DNA of 64,000 nucleotides from ZC4RG17 sp036380875 (GTDB taxonomy: Bacteria > Actinomycetota > Acidimicrobiia > Spongiisociales > ZC4RG35): the NCBI GenBank assembly GCA_036380875.1, contig DASVDX010000001.1:103376-167375 (forward strand). Reading direction: 5' to 3'. The notes under the pieces were generated by a model. The model did not search any database, was not told the origin of the DNA, and saw nothing but the letters and a program-made list of their open reading frames with translations. Position 1 is the stretch's first letter; each line of letters starts with the position of its first letter. Made by a program: the position numbers and the translations under genes. This document shows positions 16,680 to 24,436 of the stretch, one piece after another.

Positions 16680-17090
16680 ATGGATTGGCCCGTCACATAC
16701 CGGCGCAAAGTCCGTTACTCCGACACCGACGCCCAGGGCATCGTCTTCAACGGCAACTACGCCAGGTATTTCGACGACACTCTCACCGATTTCTTCGACC
16801 TGATCGGCTACGAGTTCGGAGAGGTGGAGGTGGTGCTCGCCCGACTGGAGATCGACTACCGGTCGCCGGCCCGTCTCGGCGAGACATTGGTCACCGGCGC
16901 CCGGGTGGCGAGGTTCGGGAACACGTCGTTGGTGGTCGAGTTGACCACCTGGGAAGAGGCGTCCGAGAGGATCGTGGCGGAGGGCAAACAGATCCAGGTG
17001 ACGGTCGACGGGAAGGATTTCCGACCCATTCCGGTTCCACCTGAGTTGAGGGCGGCCATCGAAGCCGTCCAGGGAGCGGTGGGAGACTGA
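16680..17090 (+). CDS. Acyl-CoA thioesterase, 4HBT/YbgC-like hot-dog fold
   Basis: 136 residues of the 4-hydroxybenzoyl-CoA thioesterase family. The motif Y-S-D-T-D17-A-Q-G-I-V-F-N-G-N-Y holds the catalytic aspartate D17. The length is normal. The ATG at 16680 lies 6 bases behind a -10 hexamer, so the longer open frame is not used. A thioesterase of this type often sits in aryl-CoA degradation clusters; here the tryptophan/2-aminobenzoyl-CoA-type genes follow, so release of a CoA-bound intermediate or clearance of dead-end thioesters is a reasonable inference. Substrate is not fixed by sequence. Confidence 0.9.
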   Translation: MDWPVTYRRKVRYSDTDAQGIVFNGNYARYFDDTLTDFFDLIGYEFGEVEVVLARLEIDYRSPARLGETLVTGARVARFGNTSLVVELTTWEEASERIVAEGKQIQVTVDGKDFRPIPVPPELRAAIEAVQGAVGD

Positions 17091-17099
17091 GGACACCCG

Positions 17100-17501
17100 A
17101 TGGACACACTGGACGACATTCTCAGAAAGCCCGACGCCACGATCGCCGTCGTGGGGGCGAGCGACAACGAGCAGAAGTACGGGTACGTCATCTACCGCGA
17201 CCTCAAGCGAAAGGGCTACCGCGTCTTCCCGGTCAACCCCTACCGCGACACCGTCGACGGCGACCAGGCGTACGCCACCGTCGCCGACCTACCCGTCACC
17301 CCCGACATCATCGACCTGGTCGTTCCGTCCGACGTGGGGGTGAAGGTCGTCCGCCAGGCCCTCGATATCGGCTACGACCGGATCTGGGTGCAGCCCGGCG
17401 CTGAGAGCCCGGAGTTGTTGCGGGTGCTGCAGGAGGCCGACGCCGACTACATCGCCAACGCCTGCATCATGGTGCGCTCCCGAGTCGTTCGCTCCTCCTA
17501 G
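17100..17501 (+). CDS. CoA-binding domain protein (YccU-like)
   Basis: 133 residues forming a single Rossmann-type CoA-binding domain: V-V-G-A-S-D-N-E-Q-K-Y-G at residues 17-28, P-V-N-P-Y-R near 43 and the late I-W-V-Q-P-G-A strand. This is the small stand-alone version of the domain found at the N-terminus of acyl-CoA synthetases (ADP-forming). Physiological role is unknown. It starts 9 bases after the thioesterase stop, so the two are co-transcribed. It ends tail to tail with the acyl-CoA dehydrogenase gene. Confidence 0.88.
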   Translation: MDTLDDILRKPDATIAVVGASDNEQKYGYVIYRDLKRKGYRVFPVNPYRDTVDGDQAYATVADLPVTPDIIDLVVPSDVGVKVVRQALDIGYDRIWVQPGAESPELLRVLQEADADYIANACIMVRSRVVRSS

Positions 17502-17508
17502 GGCTGCA

Positions 17509-18621
17509 TCAGCCGAGACGATCCAGCCGCAACTGGCGGGCGATGATCTCCCGCTGGACCTCGCTGGTCCCCTCGTAGATGCGGGGAGCACGCACGTCCC
17601 GGTAGAGGCCGGCTAGAGGGTGGGTCGACTCGAGCGCCCGGGCCCCCAGGATCTGCACGGCGCCGTCGACTGCGTACTGGGCGGTTTCGGTGGCGTACAG
17701 CTTGGCCATCGCCGCCGCTCCCTTGAGGCGCTCCCGGTCGCCTGAGTCGTAGGCCCCGGCGGCCTCGTACACGAGGAGACGCGCAGCGGCGATCCGTGTC
17801 GCCATCTCGGCGAGGCGATGGGATACGGCCTGGAACTCGAAGATGGCCCGCCCGAATGCCTCCCGCTCCCGGGCGTGTTGGGTGGCGATGCGCAGGGCTG
17901 CCTCGGCCATCCCCACGGCGAAGGCGCCGACCGAGGGGCGAAACAGGTCGAGGGTGGCCATGGCCACGGCGAAGCCGGCGTCGACCTCACCCAGGAGGTT
18001 CTCCTCCGGCACCGGGACTCCGTCGAAGGTCAGGTGGCCGATGGGATGGGGAGAGAGCATGTCGACCGGCTCGCCGCTCAGCCCGGGGCTGTCTCCGGGA
18101 ACCACGAAGGCCGACACCCCCCGGGTCCCGGCGTCGGGGGTGGTGCGGGCGAAGACGACGTAGACGTCGGCGTCGGGCGCGTTCGAGATCCACGCCTTCT
18201 CCCCGGTGAGCCGCCACCCGGGCCCGTCCCGTTCGGCGGCGAGGCTCAGTGCGGCGGCGTCGGAGCCTGCCTCCGGCTCGGTGAGGGCGAACGCCGGAAC
18301 CACCTCCCCGCGGCCGACTGCCGGGATCCAGCGGTCTCGCACCTCCGCACGGGCCGACTGGTAGATCGGGTACGACCCCAGCCCCTGCATGGCGAAAGCC
18401 GTCTCCGCCTCGGTGTTGGAGCGGGCCAGGCCCTGGCGTATCAGACACAGGTCGGTCGCCGATAGCCCTTCTGGTGGGTACAAGCGGGCCAGGAGGCCGG
18501 ACTCGGCCAGGGAAGCGATCAGTCGGCGATCCACCCGGCCGCTGTGGCGGCTGACACCGGCCAGGTCGCGACCGACAGATTCGGCTTCTTTCAGCAGAGC
18601 CTCTTGCGAGGGGGTGAGCAT
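17509..18621 (-). CDS. Acyl-CoA dehydrogenase
   Basis: 370-residue flavoprotein of the acyl-CoA dehydrogenase family, which introduces a double bond next to the CoA thioester and passes electrons to ETF. Visible hallmarks: F-A-L-T-E-P-E-A-G-S-D-A-A (FAD/substrate loop, about 115-127), W-I-S-N-A near 147, and the C-terminal I-Y-E-G-T-S-E-V-Q-R-E, whose glutamate in Y-E-G is the catalytic base of many members. Divergent from the SDR gene; both have -10 boxes 6 bases from their ATGs. Chain-length or aryl-CoA specificity cannot be read, but the cluster suggests an intermediate of aromatic-acid breakdown. Confidence 0.92.
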   Translation of the reverse strand: MLTPSQEALLKEAESVGRDLAGVSRHSGRVDRRLIASLAESGLLARLYPPEGLSATDLCLIRQGLARSNTEAETAFAMQGLGSYPIYQSARAEVRDRWIPAVGRGEVVPAFALTEPEAGSDAAALSLAAERDGPGWRLTGEKAWISNAPDADVYVVFARTTPDAGTRGVSAFVVPGDSPGLSGEPVDMLSPHPIGHLTFDGVPVPEENLLGEVDAGFAVAMATLDLFRPSVGAFAVGMAEAALRIATQHAREREAFGRAIFEFQAVSHRLAEMATRIAAARLLVYEAAGAYDSGDRERLKGAAAMAKLYATETAQYAVDGAVQILGARALESTHPLAGLYRDVRAPRIYEGTSEVQREIIARQLRLDRLG

Positions 18622-18627
18622 CTCCCG

Positions 18628-18633
18628 AAGCTA
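18628..18633 (-). promoter_or_regulatory. Leaderless -10 element of acyl-CoA dehydrogenase gene
   Basis: TAGCTT on the minus strand, 6 bases before the ATG. The bases between (CGGGAG) could also act as a poor ribosome site. Confidence 0.5.
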
Positions 18634-18677
18634 ACAGCCGCCGCGGCCGGCGCGGCGACAGCCTCGGGCGGTTCCAC

Positions 18678-18683
18678 TACCTT
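18678..18683 (+). promoter_or_regulatory. Leaderless -10 element of SDR operon
   Basis: TACCTT, 6 bases before the ATG at 18690; the intervening bases are TCCCCC, so no ribosome site. It drives the four overlapping genes up to 21194. Confidence 0.6.
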
Positions 18684-18689
18684 TCCCCC

Positions 18690-19439
18690 ATGACCAGTTC
18701 CGGCTTGTGTGTAGTGACGGGAGGAAGTCGCGGCATCGGCCGGGCGATCGTCCATCGGATGGCCGCCGACGGCTACGAGGTGATCGCCACGGGCCGTGAC
18801 GAAGCGGCTCTCGCTGAAACCGCCGCCAGCGCTCCTGCCCCCGTGCAGACGGCGGTGCTCGACGTCACCGACCCTTCCCAGATCGAGGAGTTCTTCGCCG
18901 GAAAGGAAGTCGACGTCCTCGTGAACAACGCCGGGATCGCCCCCTCATCTCCCATCCACAAGGTGACTCTGGAGGAGTGGGAGCACACGATGCTCGTCAA
19001 CGCCACCGGGCCGTTCCTGTGCACGAAGGCGGTGCTGCCGGGGATGAAGGAGCGCGACTACGGGCGAATCATCACCGTTGCCTCCGTCGCCTCCCACGTG
19101 GGTGGCCGCTACACCGCCGCCTACACCGCCTCCAAGCATGCCGCGCTGGGCTTCATCCGGGTGGTGGCTGCCGAACTGGCCGGCACCGGCGTGACGGCCA
19201 ACGCCGTGTGCCCCGCCTACGTGGACACGCCGATGACCGACGCCTCCGTCGCCCGGATGGAGGAGAAGACCGGGATGGACGAGGAGCAGATCCGAAAGAC
19301 GCTCGCCAACTTCACTCCGCTCGGCCGGCTCCTTCGTCCCGAGGAGATCGCCCATGCCGTTGCTTTCCTTGCCTCTCCGGACTCGTCGGCGATCAACGGC
19401 CACAGCATCATCCTCGACGGCGGCGGACTGCAGCGATGA
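18690..19439 (+). CDS. SDR-family NAD(P)-dependent dehydrogenase
   Basis: 249-residue classical short-chain dehydrogenase: T-G-G-S-R-G-I-G cofactor loop (10-17), N-N-A-G near residue 78, and the Y-T-A-S-K catalytic Y-x-x-x-K near residue 148. Sequence style is that of 3-hydroxyacyl-CoA or acetoacetyl-CoA-type reductases. First gene of a tightly packed four-gene run (SDR, enoyl-CoA hydratase, MBL hydrolase, RidA), each overlapping the next by 3-4 bases. With the hydratase it would form a hydration-oxidation pair acting on a CoA-bound ring-cleavage or ring-reduction product; that is inference from context. Confidence 0.92.
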   Translation: MTSSGLCVVTGGSRGIGRAIVHRMAADGYEVIATGRDEAALAETAASAPAPVQTAVLDVTDPSQIEEFFAGKEVDVLVNNAGIAPSSPIHKVTLEEWEHTMLVNATGPFLCTKAVLPGMKERDYGRIITVASVASHVGGRYTAAYTASKHAALGFIRVVAAELAGTGVTANAVCPAYVDTPMTDASVARMEEKTGMDEEQIRKTLANFTPLGRLLRPEEIAHAVAFLASPDSSAINGHSIILDGGGLQR

Positions 19440-20263
19440 GCCCATTCCGCGCCTCAGCCGGGTTCACAGAGTCGTGGGACCACTTCGACTTCGCCGTCTC
19501 CGACGGGATCGCCACCATCACGTTCGATCGACCGGACCGGCTCAACGCCCTCACGTTCGACGTGTACGCCGATCTGCGTGATCTGCTGCGTGAGCTGCCC
19601 CATCGTGACGACGTCTCGGTCCTGGTCATCACCGGCAGAGGCCGGGGCTTCTGCTCCGGAGGCGACGTCGACGAGATCATCGGCGAGCTGCTGAAGATGG
19701 ACTCCCGCTCGCTCCTCGACTTCACCCGGATGACGGGAGCTGTGGTCGAGGGCCTCCGCGAGGTGCCGATCCCGGTCATCGCCGCCGTCAACGGAGTCGC
19801 CGCCGGTGCCGGAGCGGTCATCGCCCTCGCTTCCGACTTCCGCATCCTGGCCCGGTCGGCGCGATTCCATTTCCTGTTCACCAAGGTGGGCCTGGCCGGG
19901 GCCGACATGGGCTCCGCGTACCTGCTCCCCCGTGTCGTCGGGCTGGGCAGAGCCACGGAGTTGCTGATGCTGGGGGAGAGGGTCGATGCCGACCGAGCCC
20001 TCGAAATCGGCCTGGCTAGTCAGGTCGTCGACGACGAGGTCTTGCTGGAGGCTGCCGGAGCCCTCGCCACGCGCCTCGCCGAGGGTCCTACCTTCGCCTA
20101 CGGAGCGACGAAGAAGCTCCTCACCGCCGAACAGGACATGAGCCTCTCCGCTGCTCTCGAGATGGAGGCAGTGACACAGGCCCTGCTCATGACCACCGAA
20201 GACCACGCCGAGTTCCACCGGGCGTTCAAAGAGAAGCGCGATCCGAATTGGAGGGGGAGATGA
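19436..20263 (+). CDS. Enoyl-CoA hydratase/isomerase family protein
   Basis: 275 residues of the crotonase fold. The oxyanion-hole strands are visible as F-C-S-G-G-D-V-D near residue 73 and G-V-A-A-G-A-G-A near residue 121. In true hydratases two glutamates are catalytic; the second region here reads K-V-G-L-A-G-A-D-M-G, with D in place of the usual E, so a hydratase, hydrolase or ring-opening function is possible. The tail ends F-K-E-K-R-D-P-N-W. Start ATG overlaps the SDR stop (ATGA). Similar crotonase genes accompany SDR, RidA and CoA-ligase genes in clusters for 2-aminobenzoyl-CoA breakdown. Confidence 0.9.
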   Translation: MSPFRASAGFTESWDHFDFAVSDGIATITFDRPDRLNALTFDVYADLRDLLRELPHRDDVSVLVITGRGRGFCSGGDVDEIIGELLKMDSRSLLDFTRMTGAVVEGLREVPIPVIAAVNGVAAGAGAVIALASDFRILARSARFHFLFTKVGLAGADMGSAYLLPRVVGLGRATELLMLGERVDADRALEIGLASQVVDDEVLLEAAGALATRLAEGPTFAYGATKKLLTAEQDMSLSAALEMEAVTQALLMTTEDHAEFHRAFKEKRDPNWRGR

Positions 20264-20808
20264 CAGCCACCGTCCACGTCATCCACGAGGGCTACGCACG
20301 TGCCGACGGAGTGGCTTCTACCGTCGGCCTGATCCGTGATGGCGACCAGGTGATCGTCGTCGACCCGGGCATGGTGGCCGACCGTGCCCTGATCCTCGAT
20401 CCGATGCAGCGCCTCGGGGTGTCGCCCGATTCGGTGACCGACGTGGTGATCTCCCACCACCACCCCGACCACACCGTCAACATCGCCCTCTTCCCGCCGG
20501 TGCGGGTCCACGACCACTGGGCCATCTACGAGGGAGACCAATGGACCGACCGCCGGGCCGAGAACGCCCAGGTCTCCCGGCATGTGCGGCTGATCGAAAC
20601 GCCCGGCCACAGCCCGCAGGACCTCACCACCCTCGTCGACACCTCCGACGGTGTCGTGGCATTCACGCATCTGTGGTGGTACGAAGGGATCGAGGGCGAC
20701 CGGCGGGCCACCGACCTCGACTCGCTGCTCCGCCATCGGGAGCGGGTGCTCGAGATCGCCGATCTGATCGTGCCCGGTCACGGACCGGCTTTCGAGGTGC
20801 GCCGGTGA
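20260..20808 (+). CDS. Metallo-beta-lactamase-fold hydrolase
   Basis: 182 residues; the zinc-binding motif H-H-H-P-D-H-T near residues 64-70 and further H and D ligands (E-T-P-G-H-S-P-Q-D, G-H-G-P) are intact. Resembles the short MBL proteins of the MBLAC1/glyoxalase-II-like branch, without any extra domain. Start ATG at 20260 overlaps the upstream stop (ATGA). Substrate unknown; within a CoA-ester pathway it might hydrolyse a thioester, lactone or amide. Because no classical kynurenine formamidase is visible in the window, hydrolysis of an amide intermediate is a speculative possibility. Confidence 0.88.
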   Translation: MTATVHVIHEGYARADGVASTVGLIRDGDQVIVVDPGMVADRALILDPMQRLGVSPDSVTDVVISHHHPDHTVNIALFPPVRVHDHWAIYEGDQWTDRRAENAQVSRHVRLIETPGHSPQDLTTLVDTSDGVVAFTHLWWYEGIEGDRRATDLDSLLRHRERVLEIADLIVPGHGPAFEVRR

Positions 20809-21194
20809 ACCGTCTCGTCAACCCAGAAGGCCTCCCGGAGCCGATCGGGTTCAGCCACGCCGTCGAAACCGAGGGCAGCCGCGCGCTCTACTTGGCGGGT
20901 CAGATCGGTGAGACCGGCGATGGCCACATCGCCGACGACCTCGTGGGCCAGTTCCGCCAGGCTCTGCGCAACGTGGCCGCCTGTCTCGAGGAGGCGGGGT
21001 TCCCGATCGAGTCGGTGGTGCGGATGGAGATCTACACCACCGACGTGGCCGCCTATCGGGAGAACCTGAAGGAACTCGGCATCGCCTACCGCGAGGTGTT
21101 CGGCCGCCACTATCCGGCCATGGCCCTGTTCGGCGTCACCGAGTTGTTCGATCCCCGGGCACTCGTCGAGGTGGTGGCCACCGCCAGTCTGTGA
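20805..21194 (+). CDS. RidA/YjgF-family enamine/imine deaminase
   Basis: 129 residues of the chorismate-mutase-like RidA fold: Y-L-A-G-Q-I-G near residue 26, G-Q-F-R-Q-A-L-R-N-V near 46 and the late P-A-M-A-L-F-G-V-T strand. The arginine that holds the substrate carboxylate in archetypal RidA (in I-E-x-x-A near the C-terminus) is not obvious, so this is probably a RidA-subgroup protein rather than housekeeping RidA. GTG start overlaps the MBL stop by 4 bases. In an amino-aromatic pathway such a protein could help hydrolyse an imine or enamine and release ammonia. Confidence 0.88.
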   Translation: MNRLVNPEGLPEPIGFSHAVETEGSRALYLAGQIGETGDGHIADDLVGQFRQALRNVAACLEEAGFPIESVVRMEIYTTDVAAYRENLKELGIAYREVFGRHYPAMALFGVTELFDPRALVEVVATASL

Positions 21195-21233
21195 AGATCC
21201 GCGCGGCGGATCGCCGAGAAAACCTTCACAGAC
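21187..21233 (+). promoter_or_regulatory. Nested inverted repeats between RidA and TrpB-like genes
   Basis: An outer perfect 10-bp repeat, GTCTGTGAAG (21187-21196) with its complement at 21224-21233, encloses a perfect 7-bp hairpin GATCCGC-GCG-GCGGATC (21196-21212). The left arm includes the RidA stop codon. No T-tract follows, so a terminator without U-run or a processing/regulatory structure before the TrpB-like gene is possible. Confidence 0.5.
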
Positions 21234-21294
21234 GGGGCTCGCCGCGGGTGGCGCTGGTAGCTTTCGCCCCCAGGCAGACCCAGAGGAGGCAGTC

Positions 21295-22659
21295 ATGGCG
21301 GACGTGACGAAGGTGCTGTTGGACGAGTCCGAGATCCCTCAGGCTTGGTACAACGTCGTCCCCGATCTGCCCGCTCCGCCGCCGCCTCCGCTGCACCCCG
21401 GCACCCTCGAGCCGCTCGGCCCCGACGACCTCGCGCCGTTGTTCCCGATGGACCTCATCGCCCAGGAGGTCACCGGCGAGCGCTACGTCGACATCCCCGG
21501 CGAAGTCCTCGACGTCTACAAGCTGTGGAGGCCGACCCCGCTGTACCGGGCCCGGAGACTCGAGAAGGCACTGGACACGCCCGCCCGTATCTACTTCAAG
21601 TACGAAGGCACGAGTCCGGCCGGCTCGCACAAGCCCAACACCGCCGTCCCCCAGGCCTACTACAACGCCAAGGCCGGCATCAAGAAGCTCACCACCGAGA
21701 CCGGCGCCGGGCAATGGGGATCGGCGCTCGCCCTGGCTACCAGCCTCTTCGGGCTCGAATGCGAGGTGTGGCAGGTCCGCGCCAGCTTCGACCAGAAGCC
21801 GTACCGGCGCCTCATGATGGAGACGTGGGGAGCGGTGGTCCACCCGTCGCCGTCCGACATCACCGAGGCAGGACGGGCCATCCTGGCGGCCGACCCCGGC
21901 AGCACCGGCAGCCTGGGGATCGCTATCTCCGAGGCGGTAGAGGTGGCGGCGAAGAACCCCGACACCAACTACTCGCTCGGGTCGGTCCTCAACCACGTGC
22001 TCATGCACCAGACGGTGATCGGCGAAGAGGCGCTGCTCCAGATGCACAAGATCGGCGAGCAGCCCGACATCCTCATCGGCTGCACCGGCGGCGGCTCGAA
22101 CTTCGGCGGCCTGTCCTTCCCGTTCCTCCGGGAGAAGCTGGCGGGGAACATGGATCCGGTGATCCGCTGCGTCGAGCCGGCGGCATGCCCCTCACTCACC
22201 AAGGGTGTCTACGCCTACGACTTCGGCGACACCGCCGGGATGACGCCGCTGATCAAGATGCACACGCTCGGCCACGACTTCATCCCCGACCCGATCCATG
22301 CCGGCGGCCTCCGCTACCACGGGATGGCGCCTCTGATCAGCCACGTCTACGAGTTGGGACTGGTCGAGGCCGAGGCGATCGGCCAGGTGGAGTGCTTCGA
22401 GCGGGCCGTCCAGTTCGCCCGCAACGAGGGCATCATCCCCGCCCCCGAGCCGACTCACGCCATCGCCTCCGCCGCTCGCGAGGCGGTCAAGGCGAGGGAG
22501 GCGGGCGAGGAGAAGGTGATCCTCACCGCCCTGTGCGGCCACGGCCACTTCGACATGGCCGCCTACGACGCCTTTCTGCGGGGCGACCTCGTCGACTACG
22601 AGTACCCCGAGGAGAAAGTGGCGGAGGCCCTGGAGAAGATCCCAGCCGTCAGCGGCTGA
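21295..22659 (+). CDS. TrpB-like PLP-dependent enzyme (TrpB2 type, no TrpA partner)
   Basis: 454 residues, longer at the N-terminus than TrpB1 and without the TrpA-contact pattern; this is the TrpB2 (TIGR01415-like) group. The PLP lysine lies in A-G-S-H-K-P-N-T near residue 107, the glutamate near T-E-T-G-A-G-Q-W-G (about 133-141) and the glycine-rich phosphate loop G-C-T-G-G-G-S-N-F-G near residue 262. TrpB2 can make tryptophan from indole and serine or phosphoserine; it is thought to salvage indole. No trpA or other trp gene adjoins. It stands beside tryptophan-breakdown genes. SD: AGAGGAGG, 8 bases before ATG. Confidence 0.92.
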   Translation: MADVTKVLLDESEIPQAWYNVVPDLPAPPPPPLHPGTLEPLGPDDLAPLFPMDLIAQEVTGERYVDIPGEVLDVYKLWRPTPLYRARRLEKALDTPARIYFKYEGTSPAGSHKPNTAVPQAYYNAKAGIKKLTTETGAGQWGSALALATSLFGLECEVWQVRASFDQKPYRRLMMETWGAVVHPSPSDITEAGRAILAADPGSTGSLGIAISEAVEVAAKNPDTNYSLGSVLNHVLMHQTVIGEEALLQMHKIGEQPDILIGCTGGGSNFGGLSFPFLREKLAGNMDPVIRCVEPAACPSLTKGVYAYDFGDTAGMTPLIKMHTLGHDFIPDPIHAGGLRYHGMAPLISHVYELGLVEAEAIGQVECFERAVQFARNEGIIPAPEPTHAIASAAREAVKAREAGEEKVILTALCGHGHFDMAAYDAFLRGDLVDYEYPEEKVAEALEKIPAVSG

Positions 22660-22663
22660 CCTG

Positions 22664-23293
22664 CTACTCGACGATCCGCGCTTCTGTCACCTCCTCCATC
22701 GCCGTGAGGGCGTGGCGGATCGTCTCTGCCGCGCGGGTCGTGACCGCAAGCGTCAGGCGGGCACCGTCTTCGTCGGAGCGGACGTCGAGCAGGTCGATCT
22801 CCGGGTCTATCTGGAGGATCCTCTCCCTGACCGCGAGGAACGCATGTGCCGGCACCACGCGGGCCTCCACCCGCACTGCGGGGCGGAGGAGGTCGAGGAG
22901 CGGATCGAGCAAGCGCAGGCCGACCAGCACCACCATGGCCATGGCGGCGGCTACCACCGCCCACAGGAGCTGGCCGGAGCCGGCTGCCATTCCCACCGCA
23001 GCAGCTGCCCACAGCCCGGCAGCGGTGGTCAGGCCCTTGATCAGAGGACCGGAGCGGAAGATGGCCCCGGCGCCGAGAAAGCCGATGCCGCTCACGATCT
23101 GTGCGGCCACCCGGGACGTGTCGGAGGCGCCGAAGGCCTCCATCGAGAGCACCGTGAACACAGCCGACCCCAGCCCGACCATGGCGTAGGTGCGGAGCCC
23201 GGCCGCCTTCCCGGCGGCCTCCCGCTCGATACCGAGAGCCGCCGCCAATGCCGTGGCGACGGCGAGGCGGATGGCGAGGTCGGCTAGGTCCAT
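22664..23293 (-). CDS. MgtC/SapB family membrane protein
   Basis: 209 residues. The N-terminal half has four membrane helices with the MgtC signature G-I-E-R-E-A-A-G-K-A-A-G-L-R-T-Y (about residues 21-36) and the G-I-G-F-L-G-A-G-A-I-F motif near residue 75. The C-terminal part is a small soluble ACT-like domain. MgtC proteins affect magnesium homeostasis, membrane potential or F-ATPase in different bacteria; the function here is unknown. Convergent with the TrpB-like gene (4 bases apart) and just downstream of kynU on the same strand, so it may be read through from the kynurenine operon. SD GAGGAGA. Confidence 0.9.
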   Translation of the reverse strand: MDLADLAIRLAVATALAAALGIEREAAGKAAGLRTYAMVGLGSAVFTVLSMEAFGASDTSRVAAQIVSGIGFLGAGAIFRSGPLIKGLTTAAGLWAAAAVGMAAGSGQLLWAVVAAAMAMVVLVGLRLLDPLLDLLRPAVRVEARVVPAHAFLAVRERILQIDPEIDLLDVRSDEDGARLTLAVTTRAAETIRHALTAMEEVTEARIVE

Positions 23294-23308
23294 CGGATGT
23301 CTCCTCGG

Positions 23309-24436
23309 TCAGCGGGCGGCATCGATCTCCTTGGCGAGCCGGTCGATGTCGTCCTCGTCGTGGTAGATGCCGAGGCCCACCCGCCAACGGTCCCCGCGGT
23401 AGTCGGTGATCACACCCCGGGCGTGGAGGCGCTCGTAGATCTCGCGGGCTTCCGTCACACGAAAGGTCAGGAAATGGCCACGATCGGCCACGCTGCGACC
23501 GGGAATGAGCCGGCCGACGAGGCCGGAGTCGATCTGGCCCAACAGCCTCTCCTGGAGACGCAGCACATGACGGTGGATCTGTTCGACGGTGATGCCCGTC
23601 TCGTCGAGCCAGGTCAAGACCGCCTCGAGGCGGTACAGGCCGGACGGGTCGAACGTGGCACCGGCGTAGCGCTGCCCGCCAGGGGAGTACGGCACGGCGG
23701 TCGGCGACTCGGTGAGAGCACCGAAACCGGCGAACCAACCCGTGTCCACGGGCCGGGCCGGAGCCGACGGCGGCACGTGAAGGAAGCAGGCCCCCTCTCC
23801 GGCCATGGCGTACTTGTACCCGCCGGCGAGGTAGAACGCCCGGGCGGCGATCGGCCCGAGGTCGGTCGGCAGCGCCATGAAGCCGTGGTAACCGTCGACC
23901 ACGACGAGCGGTCCTTCGGGCACAGCCCCGATGATGCTCTCGAGATCCGGCGTCACGTATCCGGAGTTGAAATGGACGTGGCTGAAGAAGACGAGGTCGT
24001 GGTCCCGGTACGCGGAGACGAAGCGCTCCGGGAACGTCTCGAACGGCTCGGCCGGCACCCTGTCGGCGACCGCTTCGCCCCCCTCTTCCCACCGGCTGAG
24101 CTGGCGGGCGAATGAGTGGAACTCGCTGTCGGTCGTCAACACCCGGAACGGCCGGGGGAGATCGGCGGCGATGCGCACCACGAACTCGTGGGTGTTGGGG
24201 GCGAAGGTCAACGTATCCGGGTCGGGCAACCCGAGGACGGCGGCGATGCTCCGGCGGACAGACGGCATCAGGGTGTCGAACACCCGGTCCCACTTGTCGT
24301 CGGCCAGTTCGGCGGCGTGCTCCCAGGCCCGCATGTGGGCGTCGTAGGTGACATCCGGCCAAGGATGGTGGGAGTGGGCGGCGGCGTGGAGCCGGTTGGG
24401 GGCGGCGGATAGGAAACGAGAGAAGGCGGCCTTCAA
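23309..24436 (-). CDS. kynU: Kynureninase-like PLP enzyme
   Basis: 375-residue fold-type I PLP enzyme of the class V aminotransferase/kynureninase group. The internal-aldimine lysine is K208 in G-G-Y-K-Y-A; D181 in V-V-D-G-Y-H holds the pyridine nitrogen. It is about 40 residues shorter than characterised kynureninases. Assignment as the enzyme that splits kynurenine into anthranilate and alanine rests mainly on its 4-base overlap (ATGA) with the upstream tryptophan 2,3-dioxygenase gene; from sequence alone it could be another class V enzyme. It belongs to a merR-kynA-kynU transcription unit. Confidence 0.82.
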   Translation of the reverse strand: MKAAFSRFLSAAPNRLHAAAHSHHPWPDVTYDAHMRAWEHAAELADDKWDRVFDTLMPSVRRSIAAVLGLPDPDTLTFAPNTHEFVVRIAADLPRPFRVLTTDSEFHSFARQLSRWEEGGEAVADRVPAEPFETFPERFVSAYRDHDLVFFSHVHFNSGYVTPDLESIIGAVPEGPLVVVDGYHGFMALPTDLGPIAARAFYLAGGYKYAMAGEGACFLHVPPSAPARPVDTGWFAGFGALTESPTAVPYSPGGQRYAGATFDPSGLYRLEAVLTWLDETGITVEQIHRHVLRLQERLLGQIDSGLVGRLIPGRSVADRGHFLTFRVTEAREIYERLHARGVITDYRGDRWRVGLGIYHDEDDIDRLAKEIDAAR

